NCBI RefSeq assembly: GCF_013294025.1
Contig: NZ_JABSNL010000011.1
Span: 109,219 to 173,218, forward strand
Source: Flavobacterium aeripolare
GTDB taxonomy: Bacteria; Bacteroidota; Bacteroidia; Flavobacteriales; Flavobacteriaceae
Length of the DNA: 64,000 bases
Reading direction: 5' to 3'
This document shows positions 18,961-29,013 of this stretch, in pieces. Below the pieces are notes generated by a model. The model was not told the origin of the DNA and did not search any database. It was given only the letters and a program-made list of their open reading frames with translations. The translations under genes and the position numbers were made by a program. Each line of letters begins with the position of its first letter. Position 1 is the stretch's first letter.

Positions 18961-19785
18961 ATGAGGTTAGCGACACTACTTTTTACACTATTAATCAGCC
19001 TTTCTAGCTGTAATAAATCTGATGCGGTACTTAATTCTGAAGTTTCAGCAATTGCTTTACCTCAAAAGGTAGATCAAGTAAAGTTTGTAAAACCAGTAGT
19101 GGCAAGCGCACAAGAAGTAACCACAATTACGACTCCTAAAATAATTAAAGACGGAAAGCTCCGTTTTGAGACTACAGACCTCAACACTACTTACAATCAA
19201 ATCGTAAAGAGTACTACTATAAACGGTGGCACGATACAACAAGATTCTCAAGGCAAAGAATATGGAACTAGTTATCGCCATCTTGTTATACGCATTCCTA
19301 GCTCTAACTTTGATATTTTTATAACAAGCATTTCTAAGGGTGTGGCTTTTTTCGAAATGAAAGAGGTAACTGCAGAAGATGTTACTGCGCAGTTTATTGA
19401 TATAGATGCCCGTTTAAAAGCTAAGAAAACGCTTGAAAACAGGTACCTCGAATTGTTAAAAAAAGCAACCAAAGTAACAGAAATGCTCGAAATTGAGAAA
19501 CAGCTTTCTGCCATTAGAGAAGAGATCGAAGCCAAACAAGGCGAACTTAATTATTTACAAAATCAGGTTACAAATAGCACCGTTATCATACGTTTTTATA
19601 AAAATGAACCTCTTGAAGATGGCGCAACCGTATCCTATGGTTCACAAATAATGACCGCATTAAGTTCTGGATTTAATTCATTTTCTGGTTTCTTTATCTG
19701 GTTATTATCTCTATGGCCATTTATCATAATTCTAGCGGTAGTCCTTTATTTTATTCGAAAAAAAATCAAGTCAAAAAAATTATAA
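18961..19785 (+). CDS. DUF4349-family lipoprotein
   Basis: Envelope lipoprotein of 274 residues. Signal peptide and lipobox L-S-S-C end near residue 17. The middle (about 50-220) matches the DUF4349 pattern: a strand-rich start, R-L-K-A-K-K-T-L-E-N-R-Y-L-E-L-L, then a coiled-coil helix pair around 150-200. A C-terminal transmembrane helix (about 240-263) is followed by a lysine-rich tail. Having both a lipid anchor and a C-terminal helix is typical of the family. Function unknown. It ends 3 bp before the CtpA-type protease gene. Confidence 0.85.
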   Translation: MRLATLLFTLLISLSSCNKSDAVLNSEVSAIALPQKVDQVKFVKPVVASAQEVTTITTPKIIKDGKLRFETTDLNTTYNQIVKSTTINGGTIQQDSQGKEYGTSYRHLVIRIPSSNFDIFITSISKGVAFFEMKEVTAEDVTAQFIDIDARLKAKKTLENRYLELLKKATKVTEMLEIEKQLSAIREEIEAKQGELNYLQNQVTNSTVIIRFYKNEPLEDGATVSYGSQIMTALSSGFNSFSGFFIWLLSLWPFIIILAVVLYFIRKKIKSKKL

Positions 19786-19788
19786 TCC

Positions 19789-21426
19789 ATGCATTCTTAT
19801 TTTAAAAAAAAATATGTTGTCCCTGTACTTGCTTCGGCATTTTTATATGTGGGCGTTAGTTTTAAAAATGATTTTTTTGAAGTTGCGAAACAAATCGAAA
19901 TCTTCACCACATTATTTAAGGAGCTGAACACGAATTATGTTGACGAAATCAATCCTGGTGATTTGATGGAGAAAGCAATTAAGAGCATGTTAAGCTCCCT
20001 TGACCCATATACCGTATATTTCAATGAGCAGGATGTTCTTAAATTCAAAATCAACAATACCGGAGAGTACACTGGAATAGGGGCTTTGATTACCCAAGAA
20101 GATAATTTACTAATTGTTAGGGAAGTCTACAAAGATTTTCCGGCAGATAAAGCAGGGATAAAACCTGGGGATAAAATCATTTCTATTTCTGGTATCTCAC
20201 TAGCAGCTTTAAAAGGAGATTCATCTGAATTATTAAAAGGATCTAAGAATACGAAGATTCCAATTCAATTTGAGCGTCAAGGAAAAATGATCAATTCAGA
20301 ACTTATTCTAGACGAAGTAGTCATAAAGTCGGTTCCTTTTTACAGCATGATTGATAGTAAAACAGGCTATATTGTTATTGAACATTTTAGTCAAAAAGCA
20401 GCTCAAGAAACTAAAAGTGCTTTAGAAAATCTCAAGAAACAAGGTGCTACACAAATTGTCTTAGACTTGCGTTCAAATCCAGGAGGCCTTTTAAATGAGG
20501 CTATCGATATATGCAACCTTTTTGTCCCTAAGGGCGAAATCATCGTTACTACCAAGTCTAAAATTGAGAAACACAATAGTACTTACAAGACCACAAATGA
20601 AGCCGTAGACACTCAAATACCGCTAGTAATTATTGTAAACGGTCGAAGCGCCTCTGCATCTGAAATTGTTTCGGGTGCTTTACAAGATTTAGATCGTGCT
20701 GTAGTCATTGGTAGTCGAAGTTATGGAAAAGGATTAGTACAAAAACAGCTGCCTTTAACGTACGACACCCAATTAAAAGTGACCGTATCTAAATATTATA
20801 CGCCTTCTGGAAGATGCATTCAAGCATTAGACTATGCACACAAAGATAAAAATGGTGTAGCCATAAGAACTGAGGAGAAAAATTACAATGCGTTTAAAAC
20901 GCGCAAAGGACGTCTTGTATATGATGGAGGCGGAATTTTACCCGACGTAGTTTTAGCGGAAGCGGAAGAAAACGTTGCCACAGCACAACTATTAAAAAAC
21001 GACGCCATCTTTAATTATGTTACAAAATGTTATTATAAAAATCCAAATCTAGGTACGGCAATTCCAGTAATAAGCGATGCTGATTATCAAGATTTCAAAC
21101 AGTTTTTAAAGTCTGATAAATACGCCTTTGGTACTGAAACTACAGCTGCTTTAAAAAACACATTGGCTATAGCCAAAGATGAAAAAATCGATGTTGCCAT
21201 ACAAGCAGAATACAATCAGTTACTAGCGGCTGTTCAAAAAAGCCAACAAGAATTACTAGATAAGAACCAGCAACAAATCAAAAACCTACTAGTAACTGAA
21301 CTTATAAAAAGGTACCAGTATCAAGAAGGATATTATCAATATGCTATTCAAAACAACGCAGTGATCAAGAAGGGAGTTTCGATTTTAAATGATCAAGAAG
21401 GCTATAGAAAGATTATTAAATTATAA
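19789..21426 (+). CDS. C-terminal processing peptidase, S41 family (CtpA-like)
   Basis: Periplasmic serine protease of 545 residues that degrades or trims envelope proteins. Order: signal-anchor helix (about 8-24), helical N-terminal part, PDZ domain (about 85-170, starting at G-E-Y-T-G-I-G-A), and peptidase core. The catalytic serine is in N-G-R-S-A-S-A-S-E-I-V-S-G near residue 288 and the lysine in S-Y-G-K-G-L-V-Q near 313. A ~130-residue helical C-terminal extension follows, as in many Bacteroidota homologues. It is likely cotranscribed with the DUF4349 gene and closed by a strong terminator. Confidence 0.93.
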   Translation: MHSYFKKKYVVPVLASAFLYVGVSFKNDFFEVAKQIEIFTTLFKELNTNYVDEINPGDLMEKAIKSMLSSLDPYTVYFNEQDVLKFKINNTGEYTGIGALITQEDNLLIVREVYKDFPADKAGIKPGDKIISISGISLAALKGDSSELLKGSKNTKIPIQFERQGKMINSELILDEVVIKSVPFYSMIDSKTGYIVIEHFSQKAAQETKSALENLKKQGATQIVLDLRSNPGGLLNEAIDICNLFVPKGEIIVTTKSKIEKHNSTYKTTNEAVDTQIPLVIIVNGRSASASEIVSGALQDLDRAVVIGSRSYGKGLVQKQLPLTYDTQLKVTVSKYYTPSGRCIQALDYAHKDKNGVAIRTEEKNYNAFKTRKGRLVYDGGGILPDVVLAEAEENVATAQLLKNDAIFNYVTKCYYKNPNLGTAIPVISDADYQDFKQFLKSDKYAFGTETTAALKNTLAIAKDEKIDVAIQAEYNQLLAAVQKSQQELLDKNQQQIKNLLVTELIKRYQYQEGYYQYAIQNNAVIKKGVSILNDQEGYRKIIKL

Positions 21427-21463
21427 AAAAACAGCAACTGAGATATTCAGTTGCTGTTTTTTT
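21425..21463 (+). terminator. Terminator after ctpA-like gene
   Basis: The stem AACAGCAACTGA / TCAGTTGCTGTT with a 5-base loop and flanking A and T runs could stop transcription from both sides; the rightward T-tract is the better one. Confidence 0.85.
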
Positions 21464-21507
21464 ATCAGATGCACTATCAATATAATACTTAAAATTTTGG
21501 TTTGATA

Positions 21508-21954
21508 TTACTGGCGTACCATGTCAATATGCGGTATATCATCCTCTAAGTACATTTCGCTCAACTGAACAAAACCATGACTTTCGTAGAATTTTTTAAG
21601 ATATAGTTGCGCACCAATGGTGATTTTTGTCTCATTAAATTGGTTTGAGATAGCAGCAATGGCTTCACGCATTAAGTCGTTACCCCATTTTCTATCGCGA
21701 TAATCAGCATCTACAACTACTCTACCTATGGAGGCATTATCAAAGCTAATGCCGGGTTTGAATAATCGTGCATGAGCCACTATCTTCCCTTCGAACGATG
21801 CAAATAGATGCAATGCGATTTTATCCTTACCATCAATGTCTAGATAAACACAGTTTTGCTCTACTACAAAAATTTTACTACGCAATTGTAGCAAATCGTA
21901 TAATTCGTTTACTGAGAGCGCTTCAAAAGGCTTTATTGTCCATTGTAATGACAT
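21508..21954 (-). CDS. GNAT-family N-acetyltransferase (ElaA type)
   Basis: Acetyltransferase of 148 residues of the ElaA subgroup. The N-terminus W-T-I-K-P-F-E-A-L-S-V-N-E-L-Y with L-R-S-K-I-F-V-V-E-Q-N-C-V-Y is characteristic. The acetyl-CoA binding loop appears as D-Y-R-D-R-K-W-G near residue 92. The acceptor substrate is unknown. It is monocistronic between two convergent or same-strand neighbours. Confidence 0.9.
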   Translation of the reverse strand: MSLQWTIKPFEALSVNELYDLLQLRSKIFVVEQNCVYLDIDGKDKIALHLFASFEGKIVAHARLFKPGISFDNASIGRVVVDADYRDRKWGNDLMREAIAAISNQFNETKITIGAQLYLKKFYESHGFVQLSEMYLEDDIPHIDMVRQ

Positions 21955-22001
21955 AATGTAGGGAAGTTTAAAATTGATGCTAATAGCGCCAAATTTAGCA
22001 A

Positions 22002-22979
22002 TTATCTTTTAAGAATAGTAACCGATTTTATGATTGCTTCTAGCTCATGCATTAAATCCCTCTTTTCTTTTGATGGAGAGTAACAAAATCCCTCAAGAAT
22101 TAAGGCTCTATCATTCTCTTTATCAATGATTGTGTAGTTTATAAAAGGTCCTGACATAAAATCATTTTTTAAGACCCAAGTTCCTTTCATTTCGTAGGCC
22201 ACTTTACCATCAATATTCACTTTAAAAAAGTAAGGGGCATAGGCTTCTTCCGTAATCATTTCAGTATGCTCCTCTTTACCATGAATGTACAACTTACCAA
22301 TAGAATCTCGCTTTTTAATAATATTAGCAACAAGGTTGTCACTTTGAGCTATTGATTTTAATGGAACTTGGTAAATGAGTAAGCTCGTATTACCGCTAAC
22401 AATCTCTTTTTTAAGCCAGATAAAATTAGCATCCTGTAGCACGTAGCTGTAGGTTGAAGGAACTTTTATATCGATCTGGAATCGGTCTTTTAACTTCTTA
22501 GTATCTATTAAAGACGGACTATTTAAAGTCTGGCTCTCTTTAATTTCTGCAGCCTTAATAATTTGGATTATCTCTGGTGACTTGCCTTGAATTAGATCTA
22601 GGATATCCTTAGTGCTCTTCCCCGAAATACAAAATACATTTTGAGGCTTTGCAAAAATATCTTTCTTAATTTGAAAATGATTTTTATCGGCTTTTTTGAT
22701 TAAAATGATGTTGCGGCTGTCTGTCATGAAGCCTTCCATCAATTTTACAGGGTATTGATTGATTGTGAATAACGGTTCTTCTTGAGGAAGACCAATCACT
22801 GGAGACGCAAATTTATTACGCACGCTATCCCCTATTTCTCCATTCCACATTTGGTCATCTATAATCACAGACACCGTATTGAGGGTACTAGAAGTATTTT
22901 CAAGTACAGCGCTTTCCTCCTTTTGACAAGAAAAAAGAAAGAGACTCGATAAAAGAACTAGAAATACGTTTTTATACAT
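22002..22979 (-). CDS. DUF4837-family lipoprotein
   Basis: Lipoprotein of 325 residues with signal peptide and lipobox L-F-S-C near residue 18. The remainder matches the Bacteroidota DUF4837 pattern: V-I-I-D-D-Q-M-W-N-G-E-I-G-D near residue 38, P-L-F-T-I-N-Q-Y-P near 69, and a second half with W-V-L-K-N-D-F-M-S-G-P-F near 270. Function unknown. It lies 45 bp after the lytic transglycosylase gene on the same strand, so an envelope or cell-wall role is a contextual guess. Confidence 0.85.
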   Translation of the reverse strand: MYKNVFLVLLSSLFLFSCQKEESAVLENTSSTLNTVSVIIDDQMWNGEIGDSVRNKFASPVIGLPQEEPLFTINQYPVKLMEGFMTDSRNIILIKKADKNHFQIKKDIFAKPQNVFCISGKSTKDILDLIQGKSPEIIQIIKAAEIKESQTLNSPSLIDTKKLKDRFQIDIKVPSTYSYVLQDANFIWLKKEIVSGNTSLLIYQVPLKSIAQSDNLVANIIKKRDSIGKLYIHGKEEHTEMITEEAYAPYFFKVNIDGKVAYEMKGTWVLKNDFMSGPFINYTIIDKENDRALILEGFCYSPSKEKRDLMHELEAIIKSVTILKR

Positions 22980-23024
22980 GATGTGCTACCTTATAACAAA
23001 AACCCGTAACAGCAATGATTGTTA

Positions 23025-24995
23025 TTAACCATTGATTTTTAATTTCATTCCGGGCTTAATAGCTTCACCGCGAATATCGTTCCACTTTTTCAAGTCGGCT
23101 ATAGAAACACCTGGATATTTTTTGGCTATGCTATATAGGGAGTCTCCTTGCTTCACATAATAATTGTATTCTTTTTTGCTATTTTCCTTAGTAAACGTAG
23201 ACACAGCTGCATTATCTGTATTAATCGTTGGCTGGTTTTTTGCAACAATTATTCGACTTCCCGCTGTAATTGTATTGTTACTTAAATTATTCCATTTTTT
23301 TAAATCGGCAACCGGAGTTCCAAATTTTTTAGAAATAGCATCAAGCACATCCCCTTTTTGAACAGTATATTTTATGGCAACTACCTCAGCAACCTTTATA
23401 AAGTCATTTTTACCGTTGCTAGCCTTATCCCTAACTTGGATCGTCTCCCCTACTTTAACTATCGGAGAACTGATGCCGTTCCACTTTTGAATATCAGCTA
23501 CAGTCACTTTGTACTTTGCAGCAATGGTATTAATATTTTCTCCCTTTTTAACAACATAAAAATTAGATTCACTAGTTGTTGTTGCAATCGATTCTTCTTC
23601 TTTAACGATTGCAGCCGCTGGTTTTACAGTTGGTTTTCTAGCGACAGCAACACGGGTGGTTTGAACAATTTTAAGTCTTTTTCCATAAGCGATAACATTG
23701 CTTCTTAAACGATTCCAACTTTTAAGTTGTTTGACACTTACTCTATATTTATTAGCAATTTTACCTAAATTATCTCCACGTCTTACCTTGTAATAACTCG
23801 TTCTTTTTTTAAGAACGGTAGTTGTTGCACTTTCATTTTTAGTTGTGCTTGCTAGTCTCGAATTTGTAAAAGGATGCTTGTTTACATTTTCTTGGTAATC
23901 AGCGTAAGCATAAATCTTATCTTCGTTTGAAGCAAAAACAGCAATCTTATTTGTAGGTAATCTCAAGTAATGATCTTCATCGCTATAATGCGGAATCACA
24001 TCTAATTTATAGGAAGGATTTAAAGTTTGCAATTGCGATACCGGAACATCTAGCAGTTCAGATATTTGATTAAAAGACAATTGCTTTTTTACCATAATAG
24101 TATCAGTAGCAAAATGTTGTGTTACTGCTTGTTCAGGAACAATACCGTGTTCTTTATGGTATTCATATAAGTACATTGTGGCTAAAAAAGCGGGCACATA
24201 GTTTTGGGTTTCTTTAGGTAATTTTTTTCGAATGTTCCAATAATTCTGACTACCACCTGATCTCCTAATCGCCTTTGAAACGTTTCCAGGACCTGAATTA
24301 TAGGAAGCCAACACTAACTCCCAGTCACCAAAAATACTGTACATATTAGACATGTATTTTGCAGCAGCAGCCGTTGCTTTCAAGGGGTCGCTACGCTCAT
24401 CAACATAAGAATCTATTTTAAGATCATATTGTTTCCCAGTTTGATACATGAATTGCCACAATCCAGTCGCACCCATTCGAGAGACTGCTTTTGGATTTAA
24501 AGTAGACTCCACTACAGCTAAAAATTTTATTTCTAGGGGAACATTTTCTTTGGCGAAAGCCTCTTCAAACATTGGAAAATAATATTGAGATAAGGCCATT
24601 ACTTTACCAAAAGAGCCTTTGCGATACTTTAAATAAGATTTGATCACATTCTCTAGAGCTTGGTTATACTCTATATTAAAGGGAGATTTAGCATTCATTT
24701 CCTTCAAGCGTTCTTTTAACAAACTCGTAGGTAATAAATCATATTCAACTTCTTCGTCTGGGTCGACATCAGCCATATCAGCGGTTCCCTCGCTAAATAA
24801 ATCTAAATTAGCTAATTCCTTCATCCACAAACTATCAACGCAACGCGCCATATTGTCTTTTACGAAGGTTTTTTTAATAGAATCTAAATAGGAAATAGTT
24901 GTTTCTTGAGTAGTAACTGCCGTGTCAACATCGAGTTGTTGCGAAAATAAAGGCATAGAAACAAAGAACAAAAGGGCAAGCTTGGCATTTTTCAA
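23025..24995 (-). CDS. Membrane-bound lytic murein transglycosylase with four LysM domains (MltD-like)
   Basis: Cuts peptidoglycan between MurNAc and GlcNAc. After a signal peptide (about 1-18), a goose-lysozyme-type SLT domain holds the catalytic glutamate in A-V-V-E-S-T-L-N-P-K-A near residue 163, then G-A-T-G-L-W-Q-F-M and S-Y-N-S-G-P-G-N-V. Four LysM repeats follow near 402, 476, 545 and 610, recognisable by Y-x-V-x-x-G-D/E-x-L. Length 656 is in the range for the family. It pairs with the DUF4837 lipoprotein gene downstream. Confidence 0.94.
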   Translation of the reverse strand: MKNAKLALLFFVSMPLFSQQLDVDTAVTTQETTISYLDSIKKTFVKDNMARCVDSLWMKELANLDLFSEGTADMADVDPDEEVEYDLLPTSLLKERLKEMNAKSPFNIEYNQALENVIKSYLKYRKGSFGKVMALSQYYFPMFEEAFAKENVPLEIKFLAVVESTLNPKAVSRMGATGLWQFMYQTGKQYDLKIDSYVDERSDPLKATAAAAKYMSNMYSIFGDWELVLASYNSGPGNVSKAIRRSGGSQNYWNIRKKLPKETQNYVPAFLATMYLYEYHKEHGIVPEQAVTQHFATDTIMVKKQLSFNQISELLDVPVSQLQTLNPSYKLDVIPHYSDEDHYLRLPTNKIAVFASNEDKIYAYADYQENVNKHPFTNSRLASTTKNESATTTVLKKRTSYYKVRRGDNLGKIANKYRVSVKQLKSWNRLRSNVIAYGKRLKIVQTTRVAVARKPTVKPAAAIVKEEESIATTTSESNFYVVKKGENINTIAAKYKVTVADIQKWNGISSPIVKVGETIQVRDKASNGKNDFIKVAEVVAIKYTVQKGDVLDAISKKFGTPVADLKKWNNLSNNTITAGSRIIVAKNQPTINTDNAAVSTFTKENSKKEYNYYVKQGDSLYSIAKKYPGVSIADLKKWNDIRGEAIKPGMKLKING

Positions 24996-25112
24996 AAAAA
25001 TATAATTTTAATTTCAACAGAAGGCTTATAATAGGCAATTATACCATTTTTTTTACAAAAACCGACTGTTGAAATCAAAAAAATATTCAAATATCTGTTA
25101 CTAATGAACTAC

Positions 25113-26300
25113 TTAATCTAAAATTGCAGCAATTCCAGGAAGCACTTTTCCTTCTAGCATTTCTAGCATAGCACCACCTCCAGTAGACACATAACTTACT
25201 TTATCTTCTAAACCAAATTGCTTCACAGCAGCAACAGAGTCTCCTCCACCTACAAGTGAAAATGCTCCTTTTTCTGTAGCAGCTGCGATAAAGTTTCCTA
25301 GTGCAATTGTTCCTTTAGCAAAACTTTCCATTTCAAATACACCTAGAGGTCCATTCCATAAGATTGTTTTAGATTCCATGATCACTTTTTCAAAAATGGC
25401 TAATGATTTTGGACCTGCATCAAGACCTTGCCATCCATCAGGAATTTCATTTACATCAACAATTTTAGTATTAGCTGTATTTGAGAAATCATCGGCAGCA
25501 ACAACATCAACAGGAATATGAATTTGAACACCTTTTTCTTTAGCTAATCTTAATATTTCAAGAGCTAATTCCATTTTGTCATCTTCACAAATAGATTCCC
25601 CAATTTTCCCTCCTAATGCTTTCACAAACGTAAAAGTCATACCACCACCTATGATCATGTGGTCTACTTTATCAAGAATGTTTTCGATCACAGTAATTTT
25701 AGAAGACACTTTTGAACCTCCTAGAACTGCCGTAACTGGCTTCTCACTATTTTTTAATACTTTGTTTAAGCTTTCGATTTCTTTAGCTAATAATTTTCCA
25801 AAACATTTCTCTGTTGGAAAAAACTGCGCAATAATTGTAGTAGAAGCGTGTGCTCTGTGAGCCGTTCCAAAAGCATCATTCACATAAATATCTCCTAGTG
25901 AAGCTAATTCTTTTGCAAAAGCAACATCTCCTGCTTCTTCCTCAGCATGAAAACGTAAATTTTCAAGTAAAATAACACCACCCGCTTTTAAATTAGCAGC
26001 AGCATTTTTAGCAACATCACCAGTAGATTCAGCGACAAACTGCACGTCTACTCCTAAAATTTTTGAAGCTTCAGCAACAATATGTTTCAATGAATATTTC
26101 TCTTCAACACCTTTTGGACGTCCTAAGTGAGACATTAAAATCACGCTTCCTCCTTGTGCTAAAATAGCATCAATAGTAGGCTTTGCAGCTTCGATACGTG
26201 TAGCATCTGTCACTTTAAAATTCTCATCTAACGGCACATTGAAATCAACGCGAATGATTGCTTTTTTATCTTTAAAATTAAAATCGTTTATCGTTTTCAT
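25113..26300 (-). CDS. pgk: Phosphoglycerate kinase
   Basis: Glycolytic enzyme forming ATP and 3-phosphoglycerate from 1,3-bisphosphoglycerate. The motif R-V-D-F-N-V-P-L-D is near residue 18, [10 protein letters not shown] near 57, and the nucleotide-binding G-G-G-D-S-V-A-A-V near 352. Length 395 is standard. It stands alone, with a TAnnTTTG box 37 bp upstream, and is bordered by a long non-coding stretch. Confidence 0.97.
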   Translation of the reverse strand: MKTINDFNFKDKKAIIRVDFNVPLDENFKVTDATRIEAAKPTIDAILAQGGSVILMSHLGRPKGVEEKYSLKHIVAEASKILGVDVQFVAESTGDVAKNAAANLKAGGVILLENLRFHAEEEAGDVAFAKELASLGDIYVNDAFGTAHRAHASTTIIAQFFPTEKCFGKLLAKEIESLNKVLKNSEKPVTAVLGGSKVSSKITVIENILDKVDHMIIGGGMTFTFVKALGGKIGESICEDDKMELALEILRLAKEKGVQIHIPVDVVAADDFSNTANTKIVDVNEIPDGWQGLDAGPKSLAIFEKVIMESKTILWNGPLGVFEMESFAKGTIALGNFIAAATEKGAFSLVGGGDSVAAVKQFGLEDKVSYVSTGGGAMLEMLEGKVLPGIAAILD

Positions 26301-26336
26301 CTTATTATAGTTTTATAGTTTTTATTGTAATAGCAA

Positions 26337-26344
26337 CAAATATA
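26337..26344 (-). promoter_or_regulatory. pgk promoter -7 box (TATATTTG)
   Basis: On the minus strand TATATTTG fits TAnnTTTG, 36 bp before the pgk ATG. Confidence 0.5.
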
Positions 26345-26769
26345 GAACTTTTGGAGTAGTTATAAATTCGAATTATTCAAAAAACAACGGCTTTAATTTA
26401 CGAAAACGTTATAATTTAATAGTCCCTCGTTGAGAATGAATTAAAAGTGGGCCCATCATAAATAAATACCGCAACGCGCTTGTATAAATCCACTTTGTAA
26501 GGTGTTCAGTCATTTTATATTCGAATAGAAAACAGTTGATTAACCGCTAGACCGCTGTATTCTATATCTGATTTAGATCCTTGTAATCTAGAACTTCCAA
26601 TATAAATGGAGTATAAAATGTACGTTAGCATTAGCAAAAATTAAATAGTATCAATTTTAATATTTGCCTTATTTAAGACTTAGTGCTCCTTATATCTAAA
26701 CCCTAATTCCAAGTACTTTTCTTAATACAAACTTTCCTCAGTAAAATTTTAGTGGCAATCATTTTCTAC
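26345..26769. other. Intergenic stretch with possible decayed GIY-YIG nuclease fragment
   Basis: About 425 bp without an intact gene. On the minus strand a 38-codon frame (about 26513-26629) begins M-L-T-Y-I-L-Y-S-I-Y-I-G-S-S, which resembles the T-Y-I-L-Y-S ... Y-I-G start of GIY-YIG endonucleases with the linker between the two motifs lost. The rest does not align to that family by eye. Nothing else is recognised here. Confidence 0.3.
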
Positions 26770-26777
26770 TATCTTTG
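26770..26777 (+). promoter_or_regulatory. holB promoter -7 box (TATCTTTG)
   Basis: TATCTTTG matches TAnnTTTG and ends only 4 bp before the preferred holB ATG at 26782. If used, the mRNA would be nearly leaderless. It also rules against the upstream alternative start at 26752. Confidence 0.45.
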
Positions 26778-26781
26778 TTCC

Positions 26782-27930
26782 ATGCAATTTTCTGAAATTT
26801 TAGGACAAGAACATATAAAAAACCATCTGACAAAAAGTGCAGATTCTGGTAGGATTCCGCATGCACAACTGTTTGTGGGTCCAGAAGGAAGCGGGACACT
26901 AGCTATGGCGATTGCTTATGCGCAGTACATTTTATGTAACAATCAAAACGGCGAGAATAACGGTGCTAACGAATCTTGCAATATTAAATTCCAAAAAATA
27001 TCACATCCTGATTTACATTTTGCTTATCCTACCGTAACTACTGATACGGTAAAAAGAAGCCCAAAAAGTATTGATTTTATCACTGACTGGAGGCAATTTA
27101 TTACTAAGAATCCTTACGGAGGTTTGTTTGACTGGTACGCCATTTTAGGCGTTCAAAATAAACAAGGTGAAATTAGAGTTGATGATGCTCAGGAAATATT
27201 GAAATCGCTTTCACTAAAAGCATATGAAGGTGGATACAAATTCATGCTCGTTTGGATGGCAGACAAATTGAATATTGCAGCATCAAACAAGCTTTTAAAA
27301 CTATTAGAAGAACCGCCTGAGAAAACGATTTTTATATTGATATCTGAAAATGAAGAAGATATTATTCAAACCATACGGTCGCGCTGCCAGATTTTACATT
27401 TTAATGGGTTAACAGAACCTATTATTGCAGAAGCACTTGTAAATAAAGAAAATGCAGATCCAAAAGAAGCTGCTAAAATTGCACACCAAGCACAAGGAAA
27501 TTACAATGTAGCTCTGCACTTGTTGCATGACGATACAGGCGATCAACCATTTGAACAATGGTTTGTAACCTGGGTGAGAGCCGCGTTTAAAGCTAAAGGG
27601 AATGCTGCAGCGATACAAGACTTGATTTTGTGGAGTGAAAAAATTGCTGGATTGGGTAGAGAAACGCAAAAGAAGTTTTTAGAGTTTTGCATTGAAATGT
27701 TTAGACAAGCGTTACTAATCAACTACGAAGCTAAAAACTTAGTGTACTTTGAACCAAAAGTCGATAAATTTAAACTAGAGAATTTTGCTCCTTTTGTAAA
27801 CGGAAACAACATTCAAGACATTTTTAAAGAGCTTTCAGATGCTATGTATCATATTGAGCGTAATGGAAATGCAAAAATTATATTAACTGATTTATCTATA
27901 AAATTAACGCGATTAATCCATAAAAAATAA
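26782..27930 (+). CDS. holB: DNA polymerase III delta' subunit (clamp loader)
   Basis: Clamp-loader subunit, 382 residues from M-Q-F-S-E-I-L-G-Q. The N-terminus A-Q-L-F-V-G-P-E-G-S-G has a P-loop-like turn without the lysine, as expected for the non-ATPase delta' subunit. K-L-L-K-L-L-E-E-P-P and the sensor-like I-R-S-R-C-Q-I-L near residue 195 are diagnostic. A longer frame from a non-preferred codon at 26752 exists but would start upstream of the promoter box. It is followed after 4 bp by the DoxX gene and then the thioesterase gene. Confidence 0.92.
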   Translation: MQFSEILGQEHIKNHLTKSADSGRIPHAQLFVGPEGSGTLAMAIAYAQYILCNNQNGENNGANESCNIKFQKISHPDLHFAYPTVTTDTVKRSPKSIDFITDWRQFITKNPYGGLFDWYAILGVQNKQGEIRVDDAQEILKSLSLKAYEGGYKFMLVWMADKLNIAASNKLLKLLEEPPEKTIFILISENEEDIIQTIRSRCQILHFNGLTEPIIAEALVNKENADPKEAAKIAHQAQGNYNVALHLLHDDTGDQPFEQWFVTWVRAAFKAKGNAAAIQDLILWSEKIAGLGRETQKKFLEFCIEMFRQALLINYEAKNLVYFEPKVDKFKLENFAPFVNGNNIQDIFKELSDAMYHIERNGNAKIILTDLSIKLTRLIHKK

Positions 27931-27934
27931 AGAT

Positions 27935-28318
27935 ATGAACAATGCTGCTTCCATTTTAATTTTGGTTTTTTTAGCCATTTCGTTTTTACAGTCAGGCTAT
28001 GATAAAATCTTTTATTGGAAAGACAACTTAGATTGGTTAAAAGGCCACTTTGCTAATACACGATTAAAAAATCATGTACCATTAGCCTTAATGAATATAC
28101 TCGTATTAGAAATGATTTCGGGAATATTATGCATCGTCGGCTGTATCGAATTGTTAGTAAACAACGGAAGACTTTTTGGCTACTACGGAGCAGTTTTTTC
28201 TTGTATTACATTGATTATGCTATTATTCGGGCAACGTTTAGCAAAGGATTATGATGGCGCTAGAACCATTGTCATCTATTTTATTCCAGCGGTGATGGCC
28301 GTTTATTGGTTAAACTAA
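27935..28318 (+). CDS. DoxX-family membrane protein
   Basis: Small integral membrane protein of 127 residues with four hydrophobic helices and the DoxX-like start F-L-A-I-S-F-L-Q-S-G-Y-D-K-I-F-Y. Members are poorly characterised and often linked to redox or thiosulfate chemistry; no specific role can be assigned. It lies 4 bp after holB and 31 bp before the thioesterase gene. Confidence 0.75.
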   Translation: MNNAASILILVFLAISFLQSGYDKIFYWKDNLDWLKGHFANTRLKNHVPLALMNILVLEMISGILCIVGCIELLVNNGRLFGYYGAVFSCITLIMLLFGQRLAKDYDGARTIVIYFIPAVMAVYWLN

Positions 28319-28349
28319 ACCACACAATATTATTTACATTCAAAAAAAT

Positions 28350-28859
28350 ATGACACCAAAACACCCTTCAGAATCCCTAACTATTTTAACTGATTTAGTT
28401 TTACCAAGTGAGACCAATCCGTTGAACAATCTTTTTGGTGGCGAATTACTCGCTCGCATGGATCGCGCAGCAAGTATTGCAGCACGCAGGCATTCGAGAA
28501 GAATTGTGGTTACAGCCTCTGTAAATCATGTAGCTTTTAATAGAGCCATTCCTTTAGGAAGTGTGGTTACGGTCGAAGCCAAAGTATCACGTTCTTTCAA
28601 GAGTTCGATGGAAATTTTCATTGACATCTGGGTAGAAGATCGCGAATCAGGAAATAAAACAAAGGCAAATGAAGCAATTTATACCTTTGTAGCCGTTGAC
28701 GATACTGGAAGACCGGTAGAAGTGCCACAAATCATACCCGAAACTCCGCTTGAGATAGCGCGTTTTGAAGCTGCACTACGACGCAAGCAACTAAGCTTAG
28801 TAATCGCAGGAAAGATGAAACCAGAAGACGCCACAGAATTAAAGGCATTATTCGTATAA
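28350..28859 (+). CDS. Acyl-CoA thioesterase (hotdog fold)
   Basis: Hydrolyses acyl-CoA to free acid and CoA. The 169-residue sequence shows the family block N-N-L-F-G-G-E-L-L-A-R-M-D near residue 22, with the catalytic aspartate at its end, and V-N-H-V-A-F-N-R-A-I-P-L-G near residue 55. This is the YciA/BACH-type single-domain form. It ends an apparent holB-doxX-thioesterase unit. Confidence 0.9.
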   Translation: MTPKHPSESLTILTDLVLPSETNPLNNLFGGELLARMDRAASIAARRHSRRIVVTASVNHVAFNRAIPLGSVVTVEAKVSRSFKSSMEIFIDIWVEDRESGNKTKANEAIYTFVAVDDTGRPVEVPQIIPETPLEIARFEAALRRKQLSLVIAGKMKPEDATELKALFV

Positions 28860-29013
28860 ATCACGTAAACAGTTACTTTGAAATCTTAATTATTATTTAA
28901 AGTGAAAATTTTAATTAAAAAAAAGAAGTAAATTTACGAGCGCAATGCTATAAAAAATGAAGTTAATAGTTCAAATAGAGCTGTTCATTTCAAATCGCAA
29001 CAAAAAAACATAA

